Source of the DNA: Sceloporus undulatus
Taxonomy: Eukaryota > Chordata > Lepidosauria > Squamata > Phrynosomatidae
Direction of reading: 5' to 3'
DNA length: 64,000 nt
NCBI RefSeq assembly: GCF_019175285.1
Contig: NC_056524.1
Span: 148,790,197-148,854,196, forward strand
Shown here: piece by piece, positions 1-19,946 of the stretch
Position numbering within the stretch: position 1 is the stretch's first letter
Layout: each line of letters starts with the position of its first letter
Made by a program: the position numbers and the translations under genes
The notes under the pieces: model-generated
Told to the model about the DNA's origin: nothing
Seen by the model: only the letters and a program-made list of their open reading frames with translations
The model's database searches: none

Positions 1-682
1 TTTAAACCAACATAACAAGCAGTGAGCATCCTCTAAAACAGTGGCCCCCAAATGGTGCCCTTTAAAGGGAATTTTGGACTCCAGCTCTAAAATGGCTGGT
101 TCATTCAGCAGCCTTGATCTCGCGAATCATCGAAACTGCGAGTGTCAAGGGATGACTGGTTTCTCCTCTCCCAGTGTGATTCCCTTTCCCTTGTGCTCCA
201 TGTCTTATTTCACTTGTAAGCCTGAGGGCAGGGAATGGTCAAATTGACAGTGAGTAAGCTGCTCTGACAACATTTGTGGCTGAAGAATAGCATATAAATA
301 AATAAATAGATAAATTAAATTGAGTATGAGCTTTCTTCCACCTCCCTTCCTCCTTTTTTTGCAGTTATCCCTGTGGGAGATACTGTTTTCCCATTCTAGA
401 GCCAATGAAGCCCTGTCAATTAAAGCCATGTTGCTCTATGCCAGTGAAAAAAACATTCTCTGCTAGGCATTCTCAAGTGAAGTAACTTGATGGAAGAAGA
501 AAAGCTGGTAACATTTCTGTTGCCGGTGCTACTTTCTCAAATCTACATGAGATGTCCCTTTTGATTAACCTCCTAGTGTTTTTCTGTCAAGTACAAATCG
601 CTGCCCACGTGGTTCAGGGCTTTGGAAGGGGAAAATTTCCTTCTTGAGAAACATGTTTCTTTTCTTCTTTTAAATCTCACAG
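1..682 (+). other. EIF3F intron 1 (partial)
   Basis: AT-rich unique sequence with a short TAAATAAATAAATA run near 295-310 and a pyrimidine tract before the acceptor. No gene or clear repeat seen. Confidence 0.6.
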
Positions 683-8911
<8,229 letters not shown>

Positions 8912-9076
8912 TTGATTTTCTAAAAGAGCATGAAGAATATTGCAGTTTGTACCATTGGCCATCCAAGTTATATAGCTGGACTGTAATTTCTGAAATGACT
9001 ATCAGACAAACTCATCCTCACCCCAACTCTTCTCTCCTCCCCAAATTGAATTTGGCTGACAACAATGAAGACAGTC

Positions 9077-9082
9077 ATTAAA
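9077..9082 (+). promoter_or_regulatory. Candidate EIF3F poly(A) signal ATTAAA
   Basis: ATTAAA lies 166 nt after the EIF3F stop, consistent with the short 3' UTR usual for this gene. It is the variant hexamer, and no cDNA is available, so the transcript end is tentative. Confidence 0.4.
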
Positions 9083-9915
9083 CATGAATTACACTCTGTG
9101 AAGCTGCTCAGTCTCACATACTTATCCCTAACACACACACATTTTTCTTATTAGCATGTTTGGTTCTTAGTAAGCCAAGTAAAATACAATTGTCTATCAA
9201 TTTTTTAGACTTGGAATTTACTCTAGCAGAAAGAGGGAGAACAATCTTGATCTTACAAAGATGAGTGAGAAACATCACGATGCTATGGAAGTATGTGGTA
9301 CTGGTTGGTTTCCCTCATAATATAAGAGTTGACCAAGACATTTGTGGAATGGAAAACAGATTTCATGTAGGCTGAAAACTGCATTGTAAGAACAAGAGTT
9401 TGTTGGATTTTAATAGGTTCAGAAGGAGAACAGTCTCAAACTTAATATATTAATACCTTGGCAAAGAGCTGCTACTCTAAAGTGACCATTTTGAGATAAA
9501 AGCATATTTATCAGCAAGATTGTATGTTGCTTAACTATGAAAATAGAAATCCAGCAGGACTGTGGGTGCTGTCCAGTGTATTGCACAGATCACGTGAAAC
9601 GTGAGAGGCTGATGAGTAAGCTCTGATAGCAGTGTCTTTAATGCTTGCTTGGCTGTTGAAAAGAGTGAAATGTCTCTCGGAAGAAGGTAACCACTTGGAA
9701 GAATAAGGAAATGGTTACTTAGAATGTACTTGTGGGATTTGAGGATATTTCTCTGGTCAAGGCAAGAGATGTTCAAGATAACAGGCTGTTAGATCATTAG
9801 AAATAGTTCTGTGATGGGCACATAGATTGCATAGTGAATTGTCTGATAGGAACAAATACTGCAAATGACATACAGTATGTTGTCAAAATGGGCAAAAAGT
9901 GCCGGCCTGTGAGTG

Positions 9916-10185
9916 GAGTCACGGTGGAGCATCCGCACGCTGGATGCCATGACTCTGCCCCCTCACACCATGATGCTGTGCACCGTTCTAGACAGTGCAC
10001 AGTATCATGGTGTGAACTTGGCGCTGCATCTAGATGATGCAGCACCAAGAGGGCATCACAAAGCCGCGCCGGCACAGCTGTGACGCCCTTTAAATGGCAC
10101 AAAAAGGAGCTGCATTTTGCAGCTCCTTTTTCCACCCTCCGGAAGCTGGATCAGGGCCGCAGCATGTGGTGGCTGCGGCCCTGAT
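9916..10185. repeat. Chain of adjacent hairpins, probable non-autonomous DNA transposon
   Basis: Five successive inverted repeats: 9916-9958 (GAGTCA..GCATCC / GGATGC..TGACTC), 9964-10014 (20-bp arms, one mismatch), 10023-10043 (8-bp arms), 10101-10131 (14-bp perfect arms, 3-nt loop) and 10150-10185 (14-bp perfect arms, 8-nt loop). G+C is well above the flanks. No coding frame. Confidence 0.7.
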
Positions 10186-12004
10186 TTGGCCAATAAAGGG
10201 TCTGCTGTATGCTGCCCCTTAGGGGTTGTTTGTACAGCCCCATAGTCTAGTAGATCGTGCTGGGATAGAGTCAGTAACCATGATACATGTTTAGAAATGT
10301 GCATCCCATAAGCCATATTGAGGTTGCTACACAGAAATTTGAAAGCAAGGACCTCCGAAGAAGTTTTGCTGTGAATTGCTACCTGTTCTATGTGCAGAGC
10401 TCCTAGGTGCAGCTGAGGGGGTCTCAGTGTATGTATTACACAGTGGTATAAGGAGGGCAGATTAGTTAGCCCCTGGAGAACATTATGGAATGAAGACCAG
10501 TAGGAAAGGCACAGACCCCACTTAAACCAGAATGGGTTCACACTGCTGGTGTTCAGTGTCCAAAAGTTGGGAGCACACTTCTTAAACGGATGCCCGGGGA
10601 AAAGTTAACAAGAACTGAGTGTACAGTTCAAAATGAAGTGATGGTTTATCTGTAGGGGATAAGGATGAAATTGTTTCTGAGTGCCCAAATGGGCTTGAAA
10701 TAGGTTCTGAGCATAACAGTAAAACGTGATTGCCAGTTAAAAAACCATAAAGGGAAATGTATTAATTTTATTTATGTCTGTATTTGATTTATATCATGCC
10801 TTTCTCCCAAAATGGGACTCAAAGCGGCTTACAACATAAGGCAGATAGGACTGCTTACCAATACTACTCACCTCACCCATCCTCTCTATTGTCCTTCTCC
10901 ACCTCTCTCTAATATGGCAAGATTTTAAACAAAGATAGTGATCCACTAACCCAGAGGTATGATAAATCTTTGTTTTCTTGTTCTCGCATTCTCTCCTAGG
11001 ACTAGAAAAAGGATACTGGGAGAGGAAACCTTGCTCTCTTTATTGGAGCAGAGATCCCCAGTGCTACAGTACAATTCTTGAGCTCTACACAAAGGCTGCC
11101 CATGGCTAAGGCTGCCTTTCTGCAGAAATGCACATATGAGGCAATGACACAGTGCCTCTCTACAAAGAGAATGTGACTTAAGCTGGCTTCAGATTGCTCC
11201 AAGAACACAGTCCAATATGCAACTCCAGAACAATTCCACTCTTGCTTAAAAGGATGCAGTTGCACCATGCTCTGCTGGTAAACCTATGTTGCACAGACTA
11301 CCACAGGAATAGACTGCCATTTCAGGAAACGAGTCCATCCCAAAAGTTCCTCCTTTCTAGGGCAAGAAAGGCACCATACCTTTACCAGGAAAACCTGGGT
11401 GACCAACCGTATATAGATTACACAGTGCAACCAAAAACCTTTGTAGAAGTCCTTGTACAGGTGTTTCTGTGCTAACGCTAGAAGCCAGAAAACGAAGATG
11501 GGAGAGTTTTGAGTGCTTGCAGGTTAACAGAAAGGTCAGCATGATGGAAAATGGAAGGAATAGAGAAGACCAGTGGCAAACGATCATCTGTTCCTATGAC
11601 TAGATGAGGAATGAAAATGCTTTATACCTGAAAAGGTGGACTGATTAGATACTTGAAAAGGGGTAGATTTCCTCCATGAATTACTATGGTTGACAATACC
11701 CAGCCCAAAAGTAATTTATCAGTGGGATTATTCTAGAAGCTTCCTGACCAAAATCCTCAACATGTTCTAGAAATTACATGCACATAAATATGAGTGCCTT
11801 TTTCCATTACACATAGGTAAAACTTCTAGATACCCTACATGGGTGCCTTAGAACAGTTCGTGATGGAGCTGAGCAGGAGGGAGGCAACCCCGAACTTAAT
11901 CAAGATGGGCCTAGGAGTTGGTCTTTGTTATAGATACTGAACTGGTTTGAAACAACCAGAGTACTTATTTTGATGTTGGTATTCAAAAATGTAGTCGTGT
12001 TAGT

Positions 12005-12112
12005 CTGTAGAATCAGTATGTAGAGAGATCTTGTAGCAGCTTTGAGACTTAACTGAAAGAAAGAAGTTGGCAACATGAGCTTTTGTAAACTTAAGTCTAC
12101 TTCCTCGGATGC
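12005..12112 (+). repeat. Repeat of unknown class, single unit
   Basis: AGATCTTGTAGCAGCTTTGAG ... CTTAAGTCTACTTCCTC, the same unit that is tandemly repeated at 17915-18510. Likely a LINE or DNA-transposon end. Confidence 0.55.
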
Positions 12113-12120
12113 ATTATTCT

Positions 12121-12350
12121 GTTGTGTGCCTTCAAGTCATTTGCGACTTATGGCAACCCTAGAGTGAACCTATCACAAGGTTTTCTTGGCAGGTTTCTTC
12201 AGAAGTGGTTTGCCATTGCCATCCTCCGAGGCTGAGAGAATGTGGCTTGCCCAAGTTCACACAGGGGGTTCTTGTGGCAGAGCTGAACTTCAAACCTTGG
12301 CTTCCAAAGACATAGCCAATGCTCAAAACTACTACACCATGCTGTCTGCT
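12121..12350 (-). mobile_element. Sauria SINE
   Basis: Minus orientation: head AGCATGGTGTAGTAGTTTTG, middle GTGTGAACTTGGGCAAGCCA and tail GTTGCCATAAGTCGCAAATG with TTGAAGGCACACAAC at the end. Confidence 0.8.
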
Positions 12351-12989
12351 GTACTTATTCTATGTAAGTAAAAATCCCAAGGAAGTCCCAACAGTTATGC
12401 TGCAGTTCAAGAAAGGAAATGTCTTAGAAATGACGGGATTGGTAAAAGGAAGAAGTCAAGGAAAGTCATGAGGGTTGCTTTTGGGATTACACAAAATAAC
12501 AATAAGATGCTCAGAATTGCATTCAACAGGTCAGAAAGTCTAAGAGGATACAGCAATATTGAAGAGTAGTGTCATGGAAGTATTAGATAAAACCTTTCTT
12601 GTTTTGTTTTTTAAAGAATTCAGATAGCATCCATTAAATTACAGGCCAGGTCCCTAAACATTTCTGACTAAACCTATGGAAGGCATTAACATTATCACTC
12701 ATGTAGAAGGATCTGTTTGCTGACGGAGAATCAATGAAGTTTCCGGAAAGGTGTGGTTTACTCAACTTTTAGAGATTACTCACCTGTTGAAACTCACTGA
12801 ATGTAAACAAGTGTGGATGTGAGTAATTAGATTCATACTGTGGAAATCAGTTTAAAATCCAGTTAAGTCTTAACCGAAACACAAATCAAGAGTAGAAATA
12901 AGAGTGCAATGAAGGTATGTAAACAAACACACCTATTTTTTTATGGAGCTTGTAAACTTCAGCATACAAAGTTTGGAGTCAGGTATGAA

Positions 12990-13207
12990 CATAGTTTTTT
13001 GTGGGGTTTTTGGGCCATGTGGCCATGTTATAGAAGAGTTTGTTCCTGATGTTTCACCAGCATCCGTGGCTGGCATCTTCAGAGAATGCTTCGGAGATGC
13101 AAGCCACAGATGCTGGCGAAACATCAGAAACAAACTCTTCTAGAACATGGCCCGAAAAACCCACAAAAAACTATGGATGCCAGCCATGAAAGCCTTCGAC
13201 TTCATAT
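12990..13207. mobile_element. Penelope-like element terminal repeats, no coding part
   Basis: Two inverted copies of the end repeat (GGTTTTTGGGCCATGTGGCC .. AGAAGAGTTTGTTCCTGATG and the complement) meet around GGCTGGCATCTTCAGAGAATG. The coding middle seen at 24.3 and 35.5 kb is absent. Confidence 0.7.
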
Positions 13208-13533
13208 AGGGTTGGGAACAGTACTAGAAAAGGTGTTCATGAGGCTTAAGCACATATGATGAAAGGTTAAAACATTTCGGGTGTTCCAGCTTAATAAAAG
13301 GTGAGAAGCAAGCAATATATCAGTTTTCCATAATACATACACTAAACCATTTAGGGGACATCTTGTACCTAATTCTGTATGTGACAGCATGGCAGCATAT
13401 AATACTACAAGGAGTCCTCTGTTCATGGCTGTAGAGAGAAAGAGGCTATATTGTACACTGAACTTTACTTGTATAAAATATTAGAATAAAACGTGGGGCG
13501 AATAAGTTTTTCAAGAATCCAATATTGGAATTA

Positions 13534-13760
13534 GCCTAAATAGTCTAAAGGCAACAGAGCCCATCTGATCTTGGAAGCTAAGCAGGTTAGCTCTAGTTAA
13601 GTACTTGGATGGGAAACCACCAATTGACACCAGGTGCTGCAGACTACATTTCAGAAGAAGGACCTGGGAAAACTGCAGCTGAGTATTCCTTGCCAAAGAA
13701 AATCCTACCAAAAATCCATGGGGTCACCATAGGTTGACAGGTGACTTGATGGCACACATG
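13534..13760 (+). mobile_element. 5S-rRNA-derived SINE (5S-Sauria type)
   Basis: The head matches 5S rRNA (CATCTGATCTTGGAAGCTAA, then TACTTGGATGGGAAACCACC and AGGTGCTG); the tail ends TTGACAGGTGACTTGATGGC. Perfect 14-bp target duplications CAATATTGGAATTA lie at 13520-13533 and 13761-13774. Not a functional 5S gene. Confidence 0.85.
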
Positions 13761-15184
13761 CAATATTGGAATTAAAAGCATAGCTGTTTAGAAGGTAAAT
13801 GGCTGTAAATAAAACCTCCATGTATTTATTACTGTACTTTACTACTCGCCTTTAGATATTTAAGTGTTCTCATTCATCAGGGAATTCCATAGCCTTTCAA
13901 AAATTAAAAAGAATATAACTAAAATATAATTCAATATGTTTTATGAAATAAATCTAAATATATATAAAAATCAATATAAAATCAATACATCAAAAAACAG
14001 TATCAACACACTGACCTGGTTTGCAAATAACACTGAATCATAGTTTAATGTGGGAATAGAAAACTTTTAGCCTTTCATTTTGGACTTCAGTTCCTACAAT
14101 CCTCTACAATTGGCAGAAAATGGAACTGATGGGAATTTAAATCCTAAATATCGGGGCTAAAGATTCCCACTTCTGTTGTAGCAGTTCATAGATGAGCAGC
14201 AAGAAGCATGGATGAAGTCTCAGGGTCGCACACTCACAGCTGGGAAAAGAGCCTGAGTAGTGTTTACCTTCCAGGACACCCTGGATCCTTGTTGTCTATG
14301 GACCAGAAATTGTCCTTGGGAAGTTTCAATTAGTTAAATAAACCCGCTTCCTAACCCACGATTCCTTGTTAAAAACCTAACCAGAATTTGCTTTAAAGCA
14401 GTGGTCAGTAACTGTTGGCCTGGGGGACCTTGAAGAACTGTACCTCCTTGCTGCAACCTTGAAACAACCCAATTTTAAAGAAACGATTTCTGGTTTCCGC
14501 TTGATCCCAAATTAACAGAAAGTGAAACGAAACAGTATCCAAGTCCTTTCCCCAGCTGTGGGATGTGGGTAAGGATGTGAGCCTAACTCAGTTTCATCTT
14601 GCTCAAACACATATTATTGCATGTTTCCCCAAATCTGGATATGTTTGACTGCAGCTACCATCAGCCTTAGCATTCTGATGCATGTGGCAAGTGGCCAGTA
14701 ATAACAGAAGCAACTTGGTGGGAATTTAACTGCACTAAAACATAGTTTGGAAAGTGGTGAACAACTAAGGCTGCCTAGATATTGCTGGACTGTATCTCCC
14801 AACATTCCTTACCCACTGGCTATGCTGCCTAGAAGTGAGGGGAGTAATAGTTCAGCTACATTTGGGGGAAATCACAAGTGTAACTGAACTATGGTGTTTA
14901 GTGTTATATGCAAACCGGCCTACTGAGCCAGAATGGGTGGAGTGAACAGATAGTGCTTCCTTTCCAAAGACTTTCTGTTAACAAAACATTTTAGAGAATG
15001 GTGGGGAAGGTATCCAGGTCCCTCTAGAATCTTGGATGCAAATTTGAAAATGCCAAGCTGCTGCTGTAAAACCCTGGTTCCTTCGAGATGGGCCTTCTCT
15101 TGTCCTGGAGATGTTTGTTGTTGTGTGTGTGTTTGTTTTTTTACTACTGCTGTTCAGGATAATATCTCCAATTGAATCAGCATA

Positions 15185-15400
15185 TAAGTATTTGAAGCCT
15201 TATACTGAGGCTGGAGCAAGCTTGTTTCCTGCTGCTCCAGAGAATAGGACACAGAAAAATGGCTGCAAACTACAGGAAAAGAGATCCCACCTCAACATTG
15301 GGAAGAACTCCCTCACAAACACTCTCTCTGAGGGCAGTCTCTCGGGATCTGGAGCCTTTATGGTATTTAGGCTGTTGCTGGCTATAGCAAGTATTTTAAA
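15185..15400 (+). mobile_element. CR1 LINE 3' fragment, worn
   Basis: Matches the CR1 end in pieces: AAGTATTTGAAG, GAGCAAGCTTGTTTCCTGCT and CTCAACATTGGGAAGAACT. Confidence 0.65.
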
Positions 15401-16781
15401 TAGAATGGAATGCCGTAATGTGTATTCTTGTCAGAAAGTGTGAAACAGAACTTCACCAAGTGAAAGTACGTCTCTTCTGTTACATCAACAAGTTTTTTTT
15501 TTTAAATAAAGGAGATCTGATAAAGCACTCCAGGCATTTGAAAATGTATGCTTGGGAAAGTGTATGTTAGTCTGGCTACACCCAGACCTCCCCATAGTGA
15601 CTGGGAAGGTGTGAAGAGAAACTAACTGCATGTGGCTGAACATGGATACCATGTTCCTTGTGACTGGGAACTTTATCCAATTGTGAATATATGAATAGGA
15701 CTATTGAGCCTTGCAGATTGTCAGATGACACCACTGTCAGGGGTCTTTGTTTTCTGACTGTTGCAAGGTCATATATCTGTTACCGGCCTGTTTCTTCTTT
15801 GAAGAAAACAAAGGAGGATGTAAAAGAATATCTTGTGCGTAATTTTTTTTCACAAGTATGTATTATAATGAACCAGAGAGTTGCAATTGCTGCCCACTGC
15901 TTGTCCCCACTTAGCCTGTTAATATTAAAACCTTGCCTTGACACCGTTGTCTTGTCAACCAACGGTCGACAGGCTTTCAGCATTTGCCTCATATCAAGGC
16001 TGCACAGCCTGTTCCTCTTCTCAAGCCACTGTAAACTAATACCTGAATAAAACCTACTATCAGTTTTGGAAGCATCTGCCCACGAATGTATTTATAACAG
16101 ATCAATAGAAAATTCAGTTTTTCAACAAAAATGTGAAAGAAATCATTAATCTCTACCATTTTGGAAAGGAGATTAAAATGGCAGGGAGAAAGAAAGCATC
16201 CAAACTGGTGGCCTGGTGGTTATCTTTATTGATATGTTTCCTTCAGTATCCCCAAATGCACCTATGTTGTAGCTTTGGTAATATCTTTATATGGGACTTT
16301 CAAAGATTTCTAAATTAAATGAGAACTGTGTGTCTTTTTCTCTTGGCACGTTTTTCCTGGGCATGAGCTTAGTAATGCATTTTTTGCTTCCGTACTTTGA
16401 TCTGGTGGTTTAATTATGAGCAGGACTAGGGCTTAGAAACTGAATAAAGTATGCAGGTTTGGTTTCCTTTTGAATGAGTATACTAGAGAGATGTACTATA
16501 ATATTATCTTTTGTGTCAAATATACAATTTGACATAAAAGGGAGGCAAAAAATCATCCTCAGAGCAAAACAGCCCCACAAGATATTTTTAATCAACTGAT
16601 AGCTGCTTTCTTGATAGGAAATGTCTAGTAAATGCTCCATTTCCTTGTCTCGGCTGTGGTGTTATCACCTCTAAGCTCAGATCATAATTCAACCATAGAT
16701 TTACCACTTATAAGACATCAGCTGATCATTGTAGAATAGTATCCTGAATGCACCTGATCTTGTCTGAGTTTGAATCATATA

Positions 16782-17035
16782 ATCATAGAGTTGGAAGAGA
16801 CCGCAAGGGCCATCCAGTCCAACCTCATTCAGCCATGCAAGAACTCTCAATCATAGCATCCCTGACAGATGGCCATCCAGCCTCTGTTTAAAGACCTCTA
16901 AGGAAGGAGACTCCACCACTCTCCGAGGAAGGAGTGTGTTCCACTGTTGAACAGCCCTGACTGTCAGGAGGTTCCTCCTAATGTTGAACCCTCCACTAGG
17001 CATTTGTAGCTCCTCCAGCACAATTCTATGGTCCA
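16782..17035 (-). mobile_element. CR1 LINE 3' end
   Basis: In minus orientation it runs from the coding end (GTGGAACACACTCCTTCC .. GGCTGGATGGCCATCTGTCA) to the tail TTCCAACTCTATGATTATAT. Confidence 0.85.
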
Positions 17036-17044
17036 TGTTTGGCA

Positions 17045-17215
17045 GATGGTGGTGGTTTTAGTGTTGGCACTAAGACTCTGGAGCGTAGGGTTCGAATCCA
17101 CTGAGTGACCAAGTCACACACTCTCAGGGGAAGGGAATGGTAACCCCCTCTGAAAAAACGTGGCAAGAAAACCCCATGATAGTTTCACCTTCAACAATGA
17201 TGGCACACAACAAGA
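17045..17215 (+). mobile_element. Sauria SINE, partial
   Basis: Head remnant GTGTTGGCACTAAGACTCTG, middle CAAGTCACACACTCTCAG and tail with GATGGCACACAACAA. It sits directly beside the CR1 fragment. Confidence 0.6.
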
Positions 17216-17284
17216 AAACCATGTTAAATCTGTGGAAGGCCATCCCCACATGCCTCTCTTGCTCTTGTGTGAATATGTAGAGAG

Positions 17285-17400
17285 ATGGTTTTTTGTGGAT
17301 TTTTAAGGCTATGTGGCTGTGTTCTGGAAGAGTTTATTCCTGAGGGCTTGCCTGCATCTATGGCTGGCTTTTTCAGAGAATGCTGGCAAGGAAATGAGGG
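17285..17400. mobile_element. Penelope-like element end fragment
   Basis: TTTTTTGTGGATTTTTAAGG .. GGAAGAGTTTATTCCTGAG .. TGGCTGGC matches the ends seen at 12990, 25505 and 35465. Confidence 0.6.
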
Positions 17401-17429
17401 GTGTGTGTATACACACACACTGTGTGCAA

Positions 17430-17905
17430 AGATATACAACTGAGCCCAAAAGTTAGAATCATACAAGCCATTGCATTCCCTATTGCCATGTATGGATGTG
17501 AGAGCTGGACAGTTAAGAAAGATGATAGGTAGACAATCCATCCATTTGAGACGGAGAAGAGTGCCGAGGGTCCCATGGAAAGCCCAAAACGGCAAAACAA
17601 ATGGGTCCAAGAGCAGATCAAGGCGGGAAACCTCCCTGGATGCCAAGATGAGCCAACTGAGGCTGTTGTACTTTGGGTCCCATCATGAGAAAGGGGGGAC
17701 TCATGGAAAAAGCAGCAATGCTGGGAAAGGCAGAGGGAGGTAGGAAGAGAAAAGGCCACATGCCAGATGGAGGACTCTGTTGAGGAGGTCACTGTGGTTT
17801 TATGGGGTTGAAGGGATGATACAGAGCAGGGAGGGCAGGGGCCTTGGAGGTGCTCATCCATAGGGCCGTCATGGTTGAGACTGACCAGGGCAGTTAACAA
17901 CTACT
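17430..17905 (+). mobile_element. BovB/RTE LINE 3' end
   Basis: Pieces translate to MYGCESWTVKKD, RRRVPRVPWKAQ and RLLYFGSHHEKG, the last part of RTE/BovB ORF2, and the element ends near CAGTTAACAACTACTAC. Several small indels; no intact frame. Confidence 0.75.
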
Positions 17906-17914
17906 ACTCCTGTG

Positions 17915-18510
17915 TGACCCTGATAGAGTTTTGTAGCACCTTTGAGACTGACTGAAAGAAAGAAGTTGGCAGCAGGAGCTTTGCTAGGCTTAAATCTACT
18001 TCCTCAGATGCAGTTGGATAATAATAATGTAGAGAGAGATCTTGCAGCCCCTTTGGACTGACTGAGAAAGAAAGAAGGTGGCAGCAGGAGCTTTGCCGAC
18101 TCCAGTCTACTTCCTCAGATGCAGTTGGAAATAATAATAATAATAATTAATATAATAATAATAGATCTTGTACCCTCTTTGTGACTCAGTGCAAGAAGGA
18201 GTTGGAAGCAGGAGCTTTCTTAAAGTCTACTTCCTCAGTGCATTTGGACCTAATAATAATAATAATAATAATAATACATAATAAATAATAATAATATAAT
18301 ATAATAGTGATGAATAGGGGGCTCTCATAGCCCCTCGAGACTGAAAGAAGAAGTTGGCAGCAGGAGGCCTTCCTAGGCTTCAGCCTACTTCCTCAGATGC
18401 AGCTGGATCATCATAATATGGAGAGAGCTCTTGCAGCCCCTTTGAGACCCACTGAGAGAATGCGTTTTCTAATAAGGCTAAGCCTCCTCCTCAGAAGCAA
18501 TTTATTCCCC
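17915..18510 (+). repeat. Tandem array of about five ~115-bp units with (AAT)n tracts
   Basis: Units start near 17915, 18030, 18149, 18300 and 18416. Each carries a GAGACTGACTGA-like piece, then AAGTTGGCAGCAGGAGCTTT, then CTACTTCCTCAGATGCAGTT, mostly followed by (AAT)n. The array ends just before the CpG-rich ANXA7 promoter block. Confidence 0.8.
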
Positions 18511-18534
18511 CTGAGTTTTAGACTCTCTCTCTTC

Positions 18535-18790
18535 GGGGAAGGAGCGGGGAGAGACCGGGGAGGAGGAGGAGGAGAGAGAGCCTGGGCGGGACGGGCTTCT
18601 TGGCCCCAGCCTCGCCTAGTCGCTTCCCCCCGACTACGACGACGCCTCCTCCTCCTCTTCCTCCATTTTGCTGCCTGCGCAGCCTGAGGGGACTCTGAGA
18701 TTTGTGGCTTTGCTGGTTCAGGTGAGGCTTGGAAGGGCTTTGGGGGAGTGAGGGGAGGGCCTTCTCCTCTTAACCCGGTTTGGAAGCGCG
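18535..18790 (+). promoter_or_regulatory. CpG-rich block, inferred ANXA7 promoter and start region
   Basis: The stretch from about 18535 is far richer in G+C and CpG than its surroundings, with poly-purine runs of GGAGGAGGAGG type and CGACTACGACGACGCC. It lies 9 kb upstream of the ANXA7 start codon on the same strand and holds a good splice donor at 18722. No TATA box was seen. It is the only candidate housekeeping-type promoter between EIF3F and the ANXA7 ATG, hence the assignment; this is inference. Confidence 0.6.
18600..18721 (+). other. ANXA7: Probable noncoding exon 1 (5' UTR) of ANXA7
   Basis: GCTGGTTCAG followed by GTGAGGCTTGG at 18722 is a strong donor at the end of the CpG-rich block. 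ANXA7 in other vertebrates has a noncoding first exon separated by a long intron from the ATG exon, matching this layout. The 5' boundary is arbitrary. Confidence 0.5.
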
Positions 18791-18810
18791 CTAACTCTTG
18801 GTCTGGCTTT

Positions 18811-18891
18811 GGCTATGGAATTCTGGGAGTTGGAGTTTTGTGGGGGCCTGGGCCCCACCAAACAAACTCCAACTCCCAGAATTCCCTAGCC
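18811..18891. repeat. Long hairpin from a MITE remnant beside the ANXA7 CpG block
   Basis: Arms GGCTATGGAATTCTGGGAGT.. and ..ACTCCCAGAATTCCCTAGCC pair over about 35-38 bp around GGGCCTGGGCCC. The sequence resembles the middle of family B elements. It lies 20 bp downstream of the CpG-rich block. Confidence 0.75.
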
Positions 18892-18907
18892 AAGATTCCA
18901 AACACTA

Positions 18908-19072
<165 letters not shown>

Positions 19073-19429
19073 TTACTGAACCCCCTGCACAACCTATGCA
19101 CTATCTATGCCATAACTAGCACATGAGTCAGGTAAGCAGCCTTGTGTTCATTGGGGGAAATCAAGCATAGCAATGCAAACAAACACATGAAATTAAATGC
19201 AGTTTTGTATGCACATATTCATGAGATTTTAAAAACCTGCACATGAAAGTGGAAATGTAAAGAGAGATTTAGGAAGACGTGGGAATAGATTGATCATATA
19301 TATCTTTGTGAGTCGTTGCGTCTTGGTACATGTATTATACATACGTTGTGTGAAAGTGTCAAGTGTGAAGACATCAACTGCATGTGTCAACTGGCAACCT
19401 GGATTTGTTGTCATATTGTGTGACTAGAT

Positions 19430-19590
19430 AAGGAACTGCCATGAATACTAGGTGCTATAGGCTGTGTTTCAGAGGAAGGCAATGGTAAACTGCCTCGAGT
19501 ATTCCTTACCTAACAAAACCCTACAAAACTCATGGGGTTGCCATAAATTCACTGGGGACTTGCAGGTACTACCTACTTGCACACAACGTA
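19430..19590 (+). mobile_element. 5S-derived SINE, partial
   Basis: TACTAGGTGCTATAGGCTGT, then GGCAATGGTAAACTGCCTCG and CATGGGGTTGCCATAAATTC match the 3' two thirds of the 13534-13760 family. Confidence 0.65.
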
Positions 19591-19946
19591 TGTGCAGTGA
19601 TCTAATCAATTAGGTCCAGATTTCAAAGATCTCTCAATGCTATTCAGTTTTTCTTAAAACACATAATTGTTCACCATTTGTATTCTTTGTGCAGTTTGGC
19701 AGTAGTTAGCAATATGAATACTGGCATTTAATATGTTTTTTAAATGCTTTGGTAACTGGGATGGCGATTCTTAATGTTGAATGAAGGAGGACCATTAGCA
19801 TGTATATGAGACTGAACTTTTTTCTTAATCAAATGAGCACCAACTCATCCTTTGCTTGCAATTTATGTATTAATTTCAGACTTAGGAAGTAACCATCCCC
19901 CACCCCCAGTAATGATTTAGCAGAGTGATTTTTTGCCTGAAACTAT

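Larger units (their letters stand above)
9083..18534. other. Intergenic region between EIF3F and ANXA7
   Basis: About 9.5 kb without a recognisable host gene. Holds a hairpin-rich element, SINEs, CR1, BovB and Penelope fragments and a tandem array. The stretches 9083-9900, 10240-11990, 12350-12980, 13780-15150 and 15430-16780 look unique or too worn to classify; a worn LINE-like tail lies at about 10750-10850. Confidence 0.55.

Noticed and set aside
10056-10541. 161-codon minus-strand reading frame
   Set aside because: It overlaps the hairpin chain and continues into unique DNA with no conserved domain.
13534-13660. Possible 5S rRNA gene
   Set aside because: The 5S-like part is diverged and continues into a SINE tail with target duplications.
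17915-18510. CRISPR-like or satellite array
   Set aside because: Units are diverged copies of a dispersed repeat with (AAT)n tails; there are no spacers and the genome is vertebrate.
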